Source: Symsagittifera roscoffensis
Lineage: Eukaryota > Xenacoelomorpha > Acoela > Convolutidae
Length of the DNA: 64,000 nucleotides
Direction: 5' to 3'
NCBI RefSeq assembly: GCF_963678635.1
Contig: NC_087066.1
Coordinates: forward strand, 9,452,723 to 9,516,722
The notes below the pieces were generated by a model that saw only the letters and a list, made by a program, of their open reading frames with translations, was not told where the DNA came from and searched no databases. The position numbers and the translations under genes were made by a program. This document shows positions 31,996 through 40,724 of this stretch, piece after piece; position 1 is the stretch's first letter; each line of letters opens with the position of its first letter.

Positions 31996-34321
31996 GAAAA
32001 GGAAGGATCAAACTAAACAATGTCTGACAATTTTAGAAGCGAAAAAGATTCAATCACCATTACACTGGTGTCATCAGCTGTAATGGAAAAAAATTCAATT
32101 TCGCAGAGATGAACATTTGATTACTAAAGGGTTTGATTTATGATTATTTGGAGGACAAATTGACCTACTCATTTATCGATAAGCTTCGAGATTTTTTCAA
32201 CGCTATTAATTCGAGAACAAACCGCCCTACCAATTTAGCCGCGAATGAAGGTACCACAGAGGACGTTCCACGTCTCCTTTTCTTTAAGAGTGGAACGGTC
32301 GCTGAAACTAGTTTGCCGACCGAAGATCTAAGTTGGTGATTTTGTAAGGATAACAAAACAATCAAACAAAACAAAAACAAACAATCATTCATTGATGCAG
32401 TTTTTGAAATGAAACAAAGAAAAACAAAACAAATACAAACAATTATTCACTGATGCAGTTTTTGAATTTTTTGACATCCCGACTAGAATTTTGCTAACTT
32501 ATAACCTCATCGACGCTGATAAGGAACCAAAGAGAGTAAGTTTTATGAGAAAATAGGAAAAGGAAGGATCAAACTAAACAATGTCTGACAATTTTAGAAG
32601 CGAAAAAGATTCAATCACCATTACACTGGTGTCATCAGCTGTGATGGAAAAAAATTCAATTTCGCAGAGATGAACATTTGATTACTAAAGGGTTTGATTT
32701 ATGATTATTTGGAGGACAAATTGACCTACTCATTTATCGATAAGCTTCGAGATTTTTTCAACGCTATTAATTCGAGAACAAACCGCCCTACCAATTTAGC
32801 CGCGAATGAAGGTACCACAGAGGACGTTCCACGTCTCCTTTTCTTTAAGAGTGGAACGGTCGCTGAAACTAGTTTGCCGACCAAAGATCTAAGTTGGTGA
32901 TTTTGTAAGGATAACAAAACAATCAAACAAAACAAATACAAACAATCATTCATTGATGCAGTTTTTGAAATGAAACAAAGAAAAACAAAACAAATACAAA
33001 CAATTATTCACTGATGCAGTTTTTGAATTTTTTGACATCCCGACTAGAATTTTACTAATTTATAACCTCATCGACGCTGATAAGGAACCGATGAGGGTAA
33101 GTTTTATGAGAAAAAAGGAAAAGGAAGGATCAAACTAAACAATGTCTGACAATTTTAGAAGCGAAAAAGATTCAATCACCATTACACTGGTGTCATCAGC
33201 TGTAATGGAAAAAAATTCAATTTCGCAGAGATGAACATTTGATTACTAAAGGGTTTGATTTATGATTATTTGGAGGACAAATTGACCTACTCATTTATCG
33301 ATAAGCTTCGAGATTTTTTCAACGCTATTAATTCGAGAACAAACCGCCCTACCAATTTAGCCGCGAATGAAGGTACCACAAAGGACGTTCCACGTCTCCT
33401 TTTCTTTAAGAGTGGAACGGTCGCTGAAACTAGTTTGCCGACCGAAGCTCTACGTTGGTGATTTTGTAAGGATAACAAAACAATCAAACAAAACAAATAC
33501 AAACAATCATTCACTGATGCAGTTTTTGAAATGAAACAAAGAAAAACAAAACAAATACAAACAATTATTCACTGATGCAGTTTTTGAATTTTTTGACATC
33601 CCGACTAGAATTTTGCTAACTTATAACCTCATCGTCGCTGATAAGGAACCAAAGAGAGTAAGTTTTATGAGAAAATAGGAAAAGGAAGGATCAAACTAAA
33701 CAATGTCTGACAATTTTAGAAGCGAAAAAGATTCAATCACCATTACACTGGTGTCATCAGCTGTAATGGAAAAAAACTCAATTTCGCAGAGATGAACATT
33801 TGATTACTAAAGGGTTTGATTTATGATTATTTGGAGGACAAATTGACCTACTCATTTATCGATAAGCTTCGAGATTTTTTCAACGCTATTAATTCGAGAA
33901 CAAACCGCCCTACCAATTTAGCCGCGAATGAAGGTACCACAGAGGACGTTCCACGTCTCCTTTTCTTTAAGAGTGGAACGGTCGCTGAAACTAGTTTGCC
34001 GACCGATGATCTAAGTTGGTGATTTTGTACGGATAACAAAACAATCAAACAAAACAAATACAAACAATCATTCATTGATGCAGTTTTTGAAATGAAACAA
34101 AGAAAAACGAAACAAATACAAACAATTATTCACTGATGCAGTTTTTGAATTTTTTGACATCCCGACTAGAATTTTACTAATTTATAACCTCATCGACGCT
34201 GATAAGGAACCGAAGAGGGTAAGTTTTATGAGAAAAAAGGAAAAGGAAGGATCAAACTAAACAATGTCTGACAATTTTAGAAGCAAAAAAGATTCAATTA
34301 CCATTACACTGGTGTCATCAG
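31524..34321 (+). repeat. Tandem array, five 561-bp units: INT 3' end + spacer + penton 5' end
   Basis: CGCAGAGATG recurs at 31541, 32102, 32663, 33224 and 33785, exactly 561 bp apart. Each unit begins in the INT C-terminal half, passes the INT stop, crosses about 25 bp and includes the penton ATG (32020, 32581, 33142, 33703, 34264) with its first 20 or so codons. Only the fifth runs on into the penton gene; after GTGTCATCAGC (34320) the sequence leaves the repeat. Inside each unit a 59-bp segment ending CACTGATGCAGTTTTTGAA is itself duplicated. Units 1 and 4 share variants (ACAAAGGACG, GCTCTACG), and the tails of units 3 and 5 share others (CTAATTTATAACC, GAGGGTAAG). Confidence 0.97.
32133..34212 (+). 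pseudogene. Integrase C-terminal domain, four extra tandem copies
   Basis: In units 2 to 5 the frames 32133-32339, 32694-32900, 33255-33461 and 33816-34022 each encode the same 68-residue INT segment (LEDKLTYSFIDKLRDFF through the SLPT block). The VGDFVR and FDIPTR parts follow in the next frame. None has a catalytic core, so they can only be by-products of the array. In units 3 and 5 the final tail (SFMRKKEKEGSN) is open, whereas units 1, 2 and 4 have a TAG after MRK. Confidence 0.85.
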
Positions 34322-35119
34322 CCTTAATGACTATTTTCAATGACAACTCGCTAGCAAGCTTCAAAAATCTGTCTACCGAAAAAATTGGAAAATATTGATC
34401 TAGAAGGTTAATGAAGAGTTGCGTTGACAGAATTAATGTATCCCACTCAAATTAACAATGTTACGAATACCAAACTAGTGTACTACAAAAAAGACAAAAA
34501 TAAAGCAAGCCTTAAAGAGGCAAAAAATAAATTATCTAGACTATATGCTGAAGAAAGAATTGAAATAACAAAGGGTGAGTATGACGAAATCGAGAAAATT
34601 TTCAACAAAAGTAATCAAAAGATTGATCTTGATAATATCAGTTGTAGCATCGACCCCATTAACAAACATCTTTCAAGGTGAATGCATTATTCGGAAGGCA
34701 TTATCTTTGAGATTCCACAAATTCCTGGTATCTTAGGTGTAAGAGATGGAACGGGCTACCATATCGGTTAAATAGAATCCAGTCATATCCATATCACTCT
34801 CACAACACAAAACCTCATCTCCGACTACGCTGTTTATATCTCTACTGGAACCCAAATGTTGTTTATCTACGTAGACATAATTTATTATCAGATTGTGGGT
34901 GGCACTAAATCACCGTGGCTTGAAGTCGTTGATACTAATCGACGTGTAAAAACAGTTACGCTTGCAGCATTGAACCAAATCATTGCAAAGTTTTTTTGCA
35001 ACTTAGATTACAAACAATTTTTCGTGAAAAACATCTAGAGCATTGAAGTAAATCTACGAACAGAAACCGGTAGCCTTGTACAATTTGCGGGAGAAGTAGG
35101 AAAAGTTGTTTTGACTTAA
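34264..35119 (+). pseudogene. Penton/minor capsid protein (single jelly-roll) relic, copy A
   Basis: In Polintons this protein forms the capsid vertices. The ATG at 34264 opens MSDNFRSKKDSITITLVSSA. The family IDLEG...VALTELMYP block follows at 34390-34445, interrupted by two adjacent stops at about 34408-34413. NNVTNTKLVYY and a long charged segment follow (to 34681, stop at 34679). Then come IPGILGVRDGTGYHIG (about 34720-34768) and LFIYVDIIYYQIVGG (34856-34905), the canonical late block, ending with the NLRTETGSLVQFAGEVGKV segment and TAA at 35117-35119. At least four stops or frame changes make it non-functional. The INT-penton-pX-MCP order supports the call. Confidence 0.8.
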
Positions 35120-35177
35120 GCATTTCAAAGGTTTTCTGATTAAGATTATGGAGGCGTACTAATATAATCAAGCTAGC

Positions 35178-35552
35178 ATGACTCACTTCTCAGGACATTA
35201 CAAACAGCACGGTGGCTTCAGTGCTCTGGCTATGGGTATTGGACCAGTGGCACTTCCGTTAGCTCGGAAACTTATAGTACCAGCGGCAAAATATATTGCA
35301 AAATAATTACTTGTTCAAGCAGTATCCGAAAAAAAAATATAGCATTCAGGAAGAAAACGCCGAAACAAGCCTTGAAAAACACAAAAAAAACACAATCAAA
35401 AAAAACAAGTTGGAGCTAGAAGCAGCAAGTCACTTATGAGCAGAAAATGGAAGAAAACAACAAAAAGAAAAACAAAAACTCTCATTCCACAGAAACGAAC
35501 TCCACTGAGAGTTCGCTCCAATTTTTTCACCAAAGTAAAAAATTATTTCTAA
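35178..35552 (+). pseudogene. Adenovirus pX-like (Polinton PX) basic minor virion protein relic, copy A
   Basis: The ATG at 35178 opens a short protein starting MTHFSGHYKQHGGFSALAMG and continuing into an Ala/Leu/Lys helix (LPLARKLIVPAAKYIAK), the typical GxxxG-rich then amphipathic start of Polinton PX proteins related to adenovirus pX/mu. A stop at about 35304 interrupts it. The same and then the +1 frame continue into a very basic tail (RKWKKTTKRKTKTLIPQKR) ending TAA at 35550-35552. Such proteins bind and condense packaged DNA. Its position between penton and MCP agrees. Confidence 0.75.
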
Positions 35553-35578
35553 TGTATTACTAACTGAAATAACTTACA

Positions 35579-36716
35579 GTTCCTTTGATTTATTTGAAAA
35601 ACCTCCTCTACTCGTTACATTTGAAAATTCTTTCACTCAAAAAAATTTGTCCAACTTATTCACCTGATGGTCCCATGCTCGAATTAGAAATTTTAGGAGA
35701 TAGAAACAACTTTATCGATCTTCAACGAACTCGCCTGGAGATTGTAGCTCTTAATGTTCACAATACTGATAAGTCACTGCGGACTTATGCTACAGTAGCA
35801 GCGCAACGAGACAGCCAATATTTGGATATCGTATTATAATCCTTTTTCATCTTTAACCGAATGCACTATGTCCCTGAATGGAGAAAAAATTTCAACAACT
35901 AATGCCAATTTTGTCTACAAGAGTGTCCTTGAGACTGAACTTTCACACATTAATTTAGCAAAGAAAACAAGGCTTGCTTTTCAGGGTTCTTTTTATGAAG
36001 ATAATCCATCAGGTATTGTTGGCGCTAATGGGCAAGCTGAAGATTTCGCGGAACGTAAGCAAATCGTAGCTGCATCAATTGAATTCCGATTATTTGATGG
36101 AATTGCCTGTGATTTTTTATCATGTGACAAACATCTTATCAACGGTGTTACAATAAGCCTTTCTCTAAGACGATCTCCTAATGACTTTGTTATTTTGTCC
36201 GAGCATCGAGATAAACATTACCAAGTTGAAATCACTGAGGCTAACCTAAATTATATTGAAGTTTTACCAAGAAGTTTTTGGCCACAACTTTTGTGCACAG
36301 CTGGCGACAAGTACGTCGAATGATTTTGGCAATGAGCTCGAATACAACATACCTGGGTATTAACCGAACAAACGCGTTTCATTATCAAAAATTTTCAGCT
36401 GCATGAAATCGTTGCTTACTGAAACGGCCTACCCATTGCAGGTACTCTAGATAACAAAAGAACATACTATAACACATTAGAAGCTCTAGATTTTGTTCCT
36501 AAGAATAGTCATGGAATCAGTTTGGCTAATTATCACAATCATTATATTACGGCATTTGATCTCACATCTACTCAGGAGGCTTCACATGACTTTATTCATC
36601 TGGAATTGATCAATTGCACCATTTCAGTAGAACTGAACTTTGATGCACCGCTGGGGGAAAATTTAGAGTTTTTTTATAAGAGAGCGTGCATCAACAGTTT
36701 ATGTGCGTTCCAATAG
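35579..36716 (+). pseudogene. Major capsid protein (double jelly-roll) relic, copy A
   Basis: This matches the metazoan Polinton MCP family often annotated as 'F54H12.2-like'. Blocks in order: LKKICPTYSPDGPMLELEIL and DRNNFIDLQRTRLEI (35585-35839); MSLNGEKISTTNANFVYKSV, FRLFDGIACDFLSCDKHLI and ISLSLRRSPNDFVIL (35868-36323); then KRTYYNTLEALDF and HYITAFDLTSTQEASHDF (36450-36620), ending SVELNFDAPLGENLEFF (to 36716). Frame breaks lie near 35839, 36323 and 36420, and a separate stop near 35839 splits the N-terminal part. In virions this protein makes the hexagonal capsomers. The combined length of about 380 codons is somewhat short for the family. Confidence 0.85.
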
Positions 36717-36756
36717 AAAAATAGCTGAAAACTCTCTAATTAAATGATCGGAAAAA

Positions 36757-37190
36757 ATGGACATTTTGCAGATTACTGTGCTTATTAACCGATGCAAGCA
36801 TTTGAAACTTCAATTTTGCGGCAGTTTTTCCGCTAACTTAGCATATAGTTCAATATTAAAACGCGACAATACTTTCATGATAGTGAAAGCATCAAATCCA
36901 GATCAGCCAGGAACTCATTGGTTACTGTTTGCTCAAGCTGGTGGTCAAACGTTTTGCAGACCTTCTTGGACGAAACCTACACAACTATCCACAAGTATAA
37001 AAATAATTGAGACGTTCTATTCATGAGGGAAACACATAACTGATGCATAAGCCAATCCAATCAGCTAACTCGGTCTTGTGTGGACTTTATTGTATTTATA
37101 TTACTCATGTTGTATTTTCATCTAAATTTTCAAAGGTCTCAAGGTTAGCAAACATGACATGATGTATTTTGCTAAACATAGGATGTTATA
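36757..37190 (+). pseudogene. Adenain-like maturation cysteine protease relic, copy A
   Basis: The family cleaves capsid precursors. The open frame 36757-37026 begins MDILQITVLINRCKHLKLQF and includes FCGSFSANL and PGTHWLLF, the conserved block carrying the catalytic His. The usual FDS(Y/F)G block with Asp reads FCRPSW, so Asp appears lost. After a stop at 37024-37026, another frame has NSVLCGLYCIYITHVVF at about 37068-37118, the conserved Cys block. It directly follows the MCP, as in many Polintons. Confidence 0.75.
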
Positions 37191-37579
37191 ACTAACTTTG
37201 TGATACTGATGCTTTTCTTTAAAGATTTATAGTGGATAAATTTTAAACATGTTTTATGTTTGCTAAAACACATACCGCTGGAATTATCTCAGGCTCTACA
37301 AATACTTCTCAGAAATCGAATTTCTTCTCCAATATAAATTTAATAAACAAAGTATTTGAGGCAATTTCTAAACGACCATATCCAATTTAAAAAAATATCA
37401 ATGATTTTTGAAAGTTCAGCAGCATTATCCCTATTCAATAACCTAATAAAACGCTAAATGGTTACATGAGTAATTAAATCAGTTTGAGTTTAATTGGATC
37501 GAGTCTGTGATGCCAAGTAAATTTGCGGCAATCGTTTTCGCAAGGAAACGCCGGCGATGTCATGGTTGTTAGTCGAATT
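37191..37579. other. Spacer after the protease, copy A
   Basis: The distal protease sequence may extend a little past 37190. No other gene is seen. Confidence 0.5.
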
Positions 37580-37946
37580 TTAGTTAACAGCCAATTTCAT
37601 TTTTTCCATCAGTGGTCCCGATAGATGATATTTGCTGCACCCAATAATCAAGTATTCAAAGGAGCAAAGAAGGCAAGACACAAAAAAAGATTTCAAGGTC
37701 ATCTTGTTAACGGTTTCAAGGTATTTTTTATAGCTTCTATAAAAACGTGGTAATGTGACCTGCTCTTGGCAAGAGATTGGTAACAAAAATCGTTCTGATT
37801 TGATTGTACTGTATTGCAAATGCAAAGTTTGTATGAGAAAAAAGGTCAGATGCGACGATTTTTTTGTACAGAAGAAAAAGTTTTAAATTTTTTCCTCGAA
37901 ATGGTTTAAAGTACTGCGGCGATTTTGCATACATTGCTTCAACCAT
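37580..37946 (-). pseudogene. Unrecognised minus-strand gene remnant, copy A
   Basis: The ATG at 37946 opens MVEAMYAKSPQYFKPFRGKN, which runs to about 37737. An overlapping frame, 37825-37580, carries the continuation (TLPRFYRSYKKYLETVNKM, then a hydrophobic Cys-rich stretch). It begins 37 bp after the end of the minus-strand gene at 37983-38688 and may be transcribed with it. The copy B equivalent is at about 55653-56020. No family is recognised. Confidence 0.4.
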
Positions 37947-37982
37947 TATGACAATTAATAAACAAAACTGGTATTTTTTATT

Positions 37983-38688
37983 TTAATCAAGCCACTCGAC
38001 ATTTTTTGCTAGATAATTATCTTCATCGTGGCCCTTTTCACTGTTACAGTCTTTTTTGGAGTAAACCGATTGTTTTGATTTGTCGTTTTTGAGATTTTCT
38101 GTTTCCTGTGGTGGAAGTTGAAATCTTTTCACCAGTTGGGGCTTTGATCATTTTTTTCACTTTGGAATTTTTATCTGCTAAACAATCAAATTCTTTTGTC
38201 GTCAAAGTAACCGCTTAATACATTTTGAACACCTCTTCATCAGTTTTCTTGTAAATTTTTTTTGTGAAATAGGTACCGGTTTTTTCAAATGTTTTGTTCC
38301 ACATCTGACTGTATGTTTTTCTCCTGAAGAAATATCATGAAAATCATCAAAAAAAGTTGGTTTCATCTTCAAGCGTGTACATAGTTGGGTAGCGGTAATT
38401 TAATTCAACCGTATCAGTCAAGAGACAATTTTTAATTGATTTACAAGCCGTAGAATAGCTAAGCTCGGGCGGTTTATTTTACGTTTCACCTTAAGCTCCG
38501 TTGTTCACTTTTATTTTGTTTGCAGTTCGAATTTTATGAGTTTTTTTATATACACGTCAAATCTGTCTGGCAAATTCCCGTTTTAGCTCATAAATCTCAA
38601 CTTTTTCTTCTCTGGCGGCATGCAAGTTATCACTTTGAAGTGTATAACTTCTGTTTTTTTGTGCTAAGGATATCATAAAAAGTCCCAT
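37983..38688 (-). pseudogene. Unrecognised Polinton accessory gene on the minus strand, copy A
   Basis: The ATG at 38688-38686 opens MGLFMISLAQKNRSY. The frame continues, with only three internal stops, through AAREEKVEIYELKREFARQ, TDTVELNYRYPTMYTLEDET, a DDFHDISSG block and KHLKKPVPIS to about 38220. A frame change leads to AVTLTTKEFDCLADKNSKVK and a Lys/Ser-rich tail ending NVEWLD. A frame this long on the strand opposite the capsid genes is unlikely by chance. Copy A has an extra A near 38347 relative to copy B. A VTLT-x(2)-E(F/Y) segment occurs in some Polinton accessory proteins, but the function is unknown. Confidence 0.55.
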
Positions 38689-38950
38689 GCTGTTTCTTTA
38701 AAATATATATTTTCAAAGCTTCCACTATTCTCTTTTAATTGCATAAGCCCTGACAAATTTACATTAAAATTTTTCAAACCAGATTTATGGTAATTGGCTA
38801 AATCTTTGACGCCAGCAAAAAAAACTAAAAGTGGTTGTTCAATCTAGATCTATTCACTTTTTTTTTCAACCTCTCAAAATCAATAAGAACAAAAAATACA
38901 ACGATAATAACACCACTGCAACTCATTTCAATTAAATCTCTTGAAAGAGC

Positions 38951-38959
38951 TATATTATA
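38951..38959 (+). promoter_or_regulatory. Putative TATA element in divergent spacer, copy A
   Basis: TATATTATA lies 23 bases before the ATG at 38982, in the 293-bp spacer between divergent genes. Copy B has TTTATTATA at the same place. AT-rich context makes chance plausible. Confidence 0.25.
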
Positions 38960-38981
38960 CTAAACTTATATCGGAGGTTCT

Positions 38982-39569
38982 ATGGTAGTGATTCAAAAGG
39001 AAAAGAAATTGTGTCATCGAAAAGCAAGTCCTTCGAAAGATCTTGATGCAGGAAGCAGAGAATTCGACGAATGGGTCACTAAAAACCAAATGATTTTACC
39101 CATTTATTTGCTAGATTAAATTGTTATGCTTATACAAAGAAGAAAAGGGGTCTACGAGAGTTGTTGTGTGACTGAATCGTATCCTGCGCTGGAGCGCACT
39201 GATATTCAAGATCCTGCTTGCCTTGATCGTTCACCGAACACAGTTTGATTACGACTGCCAATCGATCCCCTTCTACGAAAATCAGGAAGAATCCATTAGA
39301 GAATTATCCGAGAGAGAATCCTACTGGAACAATGAGTCGATTGAATCACCGGATTCAACAGAAAGAGATGAGGACCAGCAGATGTCCAAAACTTCAATGA
39401 AACCGGATATTTTTTTTCAATCACTCAACAACAGCAGCAGCAAACGTCTTCTGCTTCTTCTCCCTCTTCTTCTTCTTCTTCTTCTTCTTTTTCTTCTTCC
39501 TGCAGTCAAAATCCCACTGCACCAATCTTAGTACCTGAGACGCCACCGCTATGCGCCTCAAAAAGATAA
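38982..39569 (+). pseudogene. Unrecognised plus-strand gene with Ser-rich tail, copy A
   Basis: The ATG at 38982 opens MVVIQKEKKLCHRKASPSKD. One TAA interrupts at about 39117, then the same frame continues (VYESCCVTESYPALERTDIQ) to a stop near 39246. The neighbouring frame (39223-39531) holds an acidic Ser/Glu segment, IRELSERESYWNNESIESPD. A third frame gives QQQQ, a poly-Ser run from CTT/TCT triplets and an ending VPETPPLCASKR. A disordered acidic/Ser-rich protein is suggested; no family is recognised. The triplet tract differs in length between A and B. Confidence 0.4.
39455..39500 (+). repeat. (CTT)n microsatellite, copy A
   Basis: Short CTT tract, a few triplets longer than in copy B (about 57530-57565). 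It marks slippage since the duplication. Confidence 0.9.
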
Positions 39570-39941
39570 AACGCAAATTTCAATTTAGAGATCTCTGAAA
39601 ACTCAAAAAAAAATTGCTTCCACCAAGAGTGCATCAGTTTGGAGGTTTATTATTTAGTTTGATACTTTTTTTTAAAAAATCATTGTGGCCGAGAATAATT
39701 TGTGGCTTTGTTCGTTTTTTGTTTCCCTTTTTTTCTAAAATAAAGTTTGCTTTGTAATTTTTCAGAAGTCACTGAAAGAATAAAACTAAACAAAAGAATA
39801 CTTTTAAATTTTTTTTTTTTTTTTTTTTATGTTCAGAGTCTCAAAATTTTGTTTAAAACAAACACTGGTAACAACAATTATCATCTGGTTTCGAGCAGTA
39901 GTAGGCGACGATCAACTTAGCTAATGAAGGTTAGCCATTGT

Positions 39942-40320
39942 ATGAAACATTTAACATCATATTTTTGTTCAAAATATAAACCAGTGAAAAAGTATCCAAA
40001 ATTTTGTTGTTTTTGTCAAAAAACTGTCAAAAAAGAACTTCCTGAACTGCAACTTTGTCTCATACTGTTGTTTTAATGATATAACGGCTGATGAAATCCG
40101 CAAAAACTTGGTACAAAGCTTTTTGAGATTATGGAAATTCAATGAAAATCATGGTTGGCTAAGTGTCGTTCGCTATGAAGACAAGCTCAGACGTGGATGG
40201 AAACATTTTTTTTTAAATTTCAGCGGGGTCAAAAACAAGGCGTAGCCGCTGTTTTTTAGTATAGGCGGCCAGGTTTCAAAACATTTTTGGTGGTTTTTGA
40301 AAGTAGTGCAAAACCACTGA
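39942..40320 (+). pseudogene. Small Cys-rich unrecognised gene remnant, copy A
   Basis: The ATG at 39942 opens a 44-codon frame with Cys residues spaced C-X14-CC-X2-C (KFCCFCQKTVKKELPELQLC). After a frame change the sequence continues as DITADEIRKNLVQSF, NENHGWLSVVRYEDKLRRG and WKHFFLNFSG, interrupted by one stop, to TGA at 40318-40320. The residue mix (Trp, Arg, Cys) is unlike random AT-rich frames, supporting real coding ancestry. It lies between the Ser-rich gene and the PolB array. The function is unknown. Confidence 0.45.
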
Positions 40321-40724
40321 GTCGAGGTCCCCAGCACCCTGCAGAGGAAACCATCTAACTAAAAGCAAAAGGTGGAACATTGCAAAGGGCCCAACAGATA
40401 TCTGAATCAGTGAACATATACGCTGAATAAAATTATATTAAACAAAAAATATAAAAATCAAAAATTGACATGTTTTTTTTTGTTTTTTAGAATTCTGACA
40501 TAGAAAAATCCTAAAATTTTATCATTAATAATTTTTTGAAATGATGTTCTATCACTTTATGACGATCATCAATAGCTGAAAACCAAAAATAACTACTTTT
40601 GTACATTGCTTGATCGATTAATCAATACTAACAAACTTATCAGTTACAACATAATGCGCAACAATTTTCAATTTAATTAAAAAGTTCATTATCAGGTTTT
40701 GTCAATTTTTATAATTCTCTGTCA
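40321..40724. other. Spacer, no gene seen (copy A)
   Basis: AT-rich DNA with a short T-run near 40470. Confidence 0.6.

Noticed and set aside
33085-33105. GTAAGT splice-donor-like sites in the INT tail of array units
   Set aside because: No acceptor pairing made sense of the neighbouring frames. The coding tail continues through the site in units 3 and 5.
31604-34075. 75-codon minus-strand frames repeated five times
   Set aside because: They are antisense to the recognisable integrase C-terminal segment (NSRTNRPTNLAANEG) and are shadows.
31524-34321. CRISPR-like regular repetition
   Set aside because: The units are 561-bp contiguous tandem copies of coding DNA with no repeat-spacer structure, in a eukaryotic setting.
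39815-39832. Poly-T tract as a retrotransposon tail
   Set aside because: The tract is interrupted in copy B, and no LINE/SINE body or target-site duplication is seen next to it.
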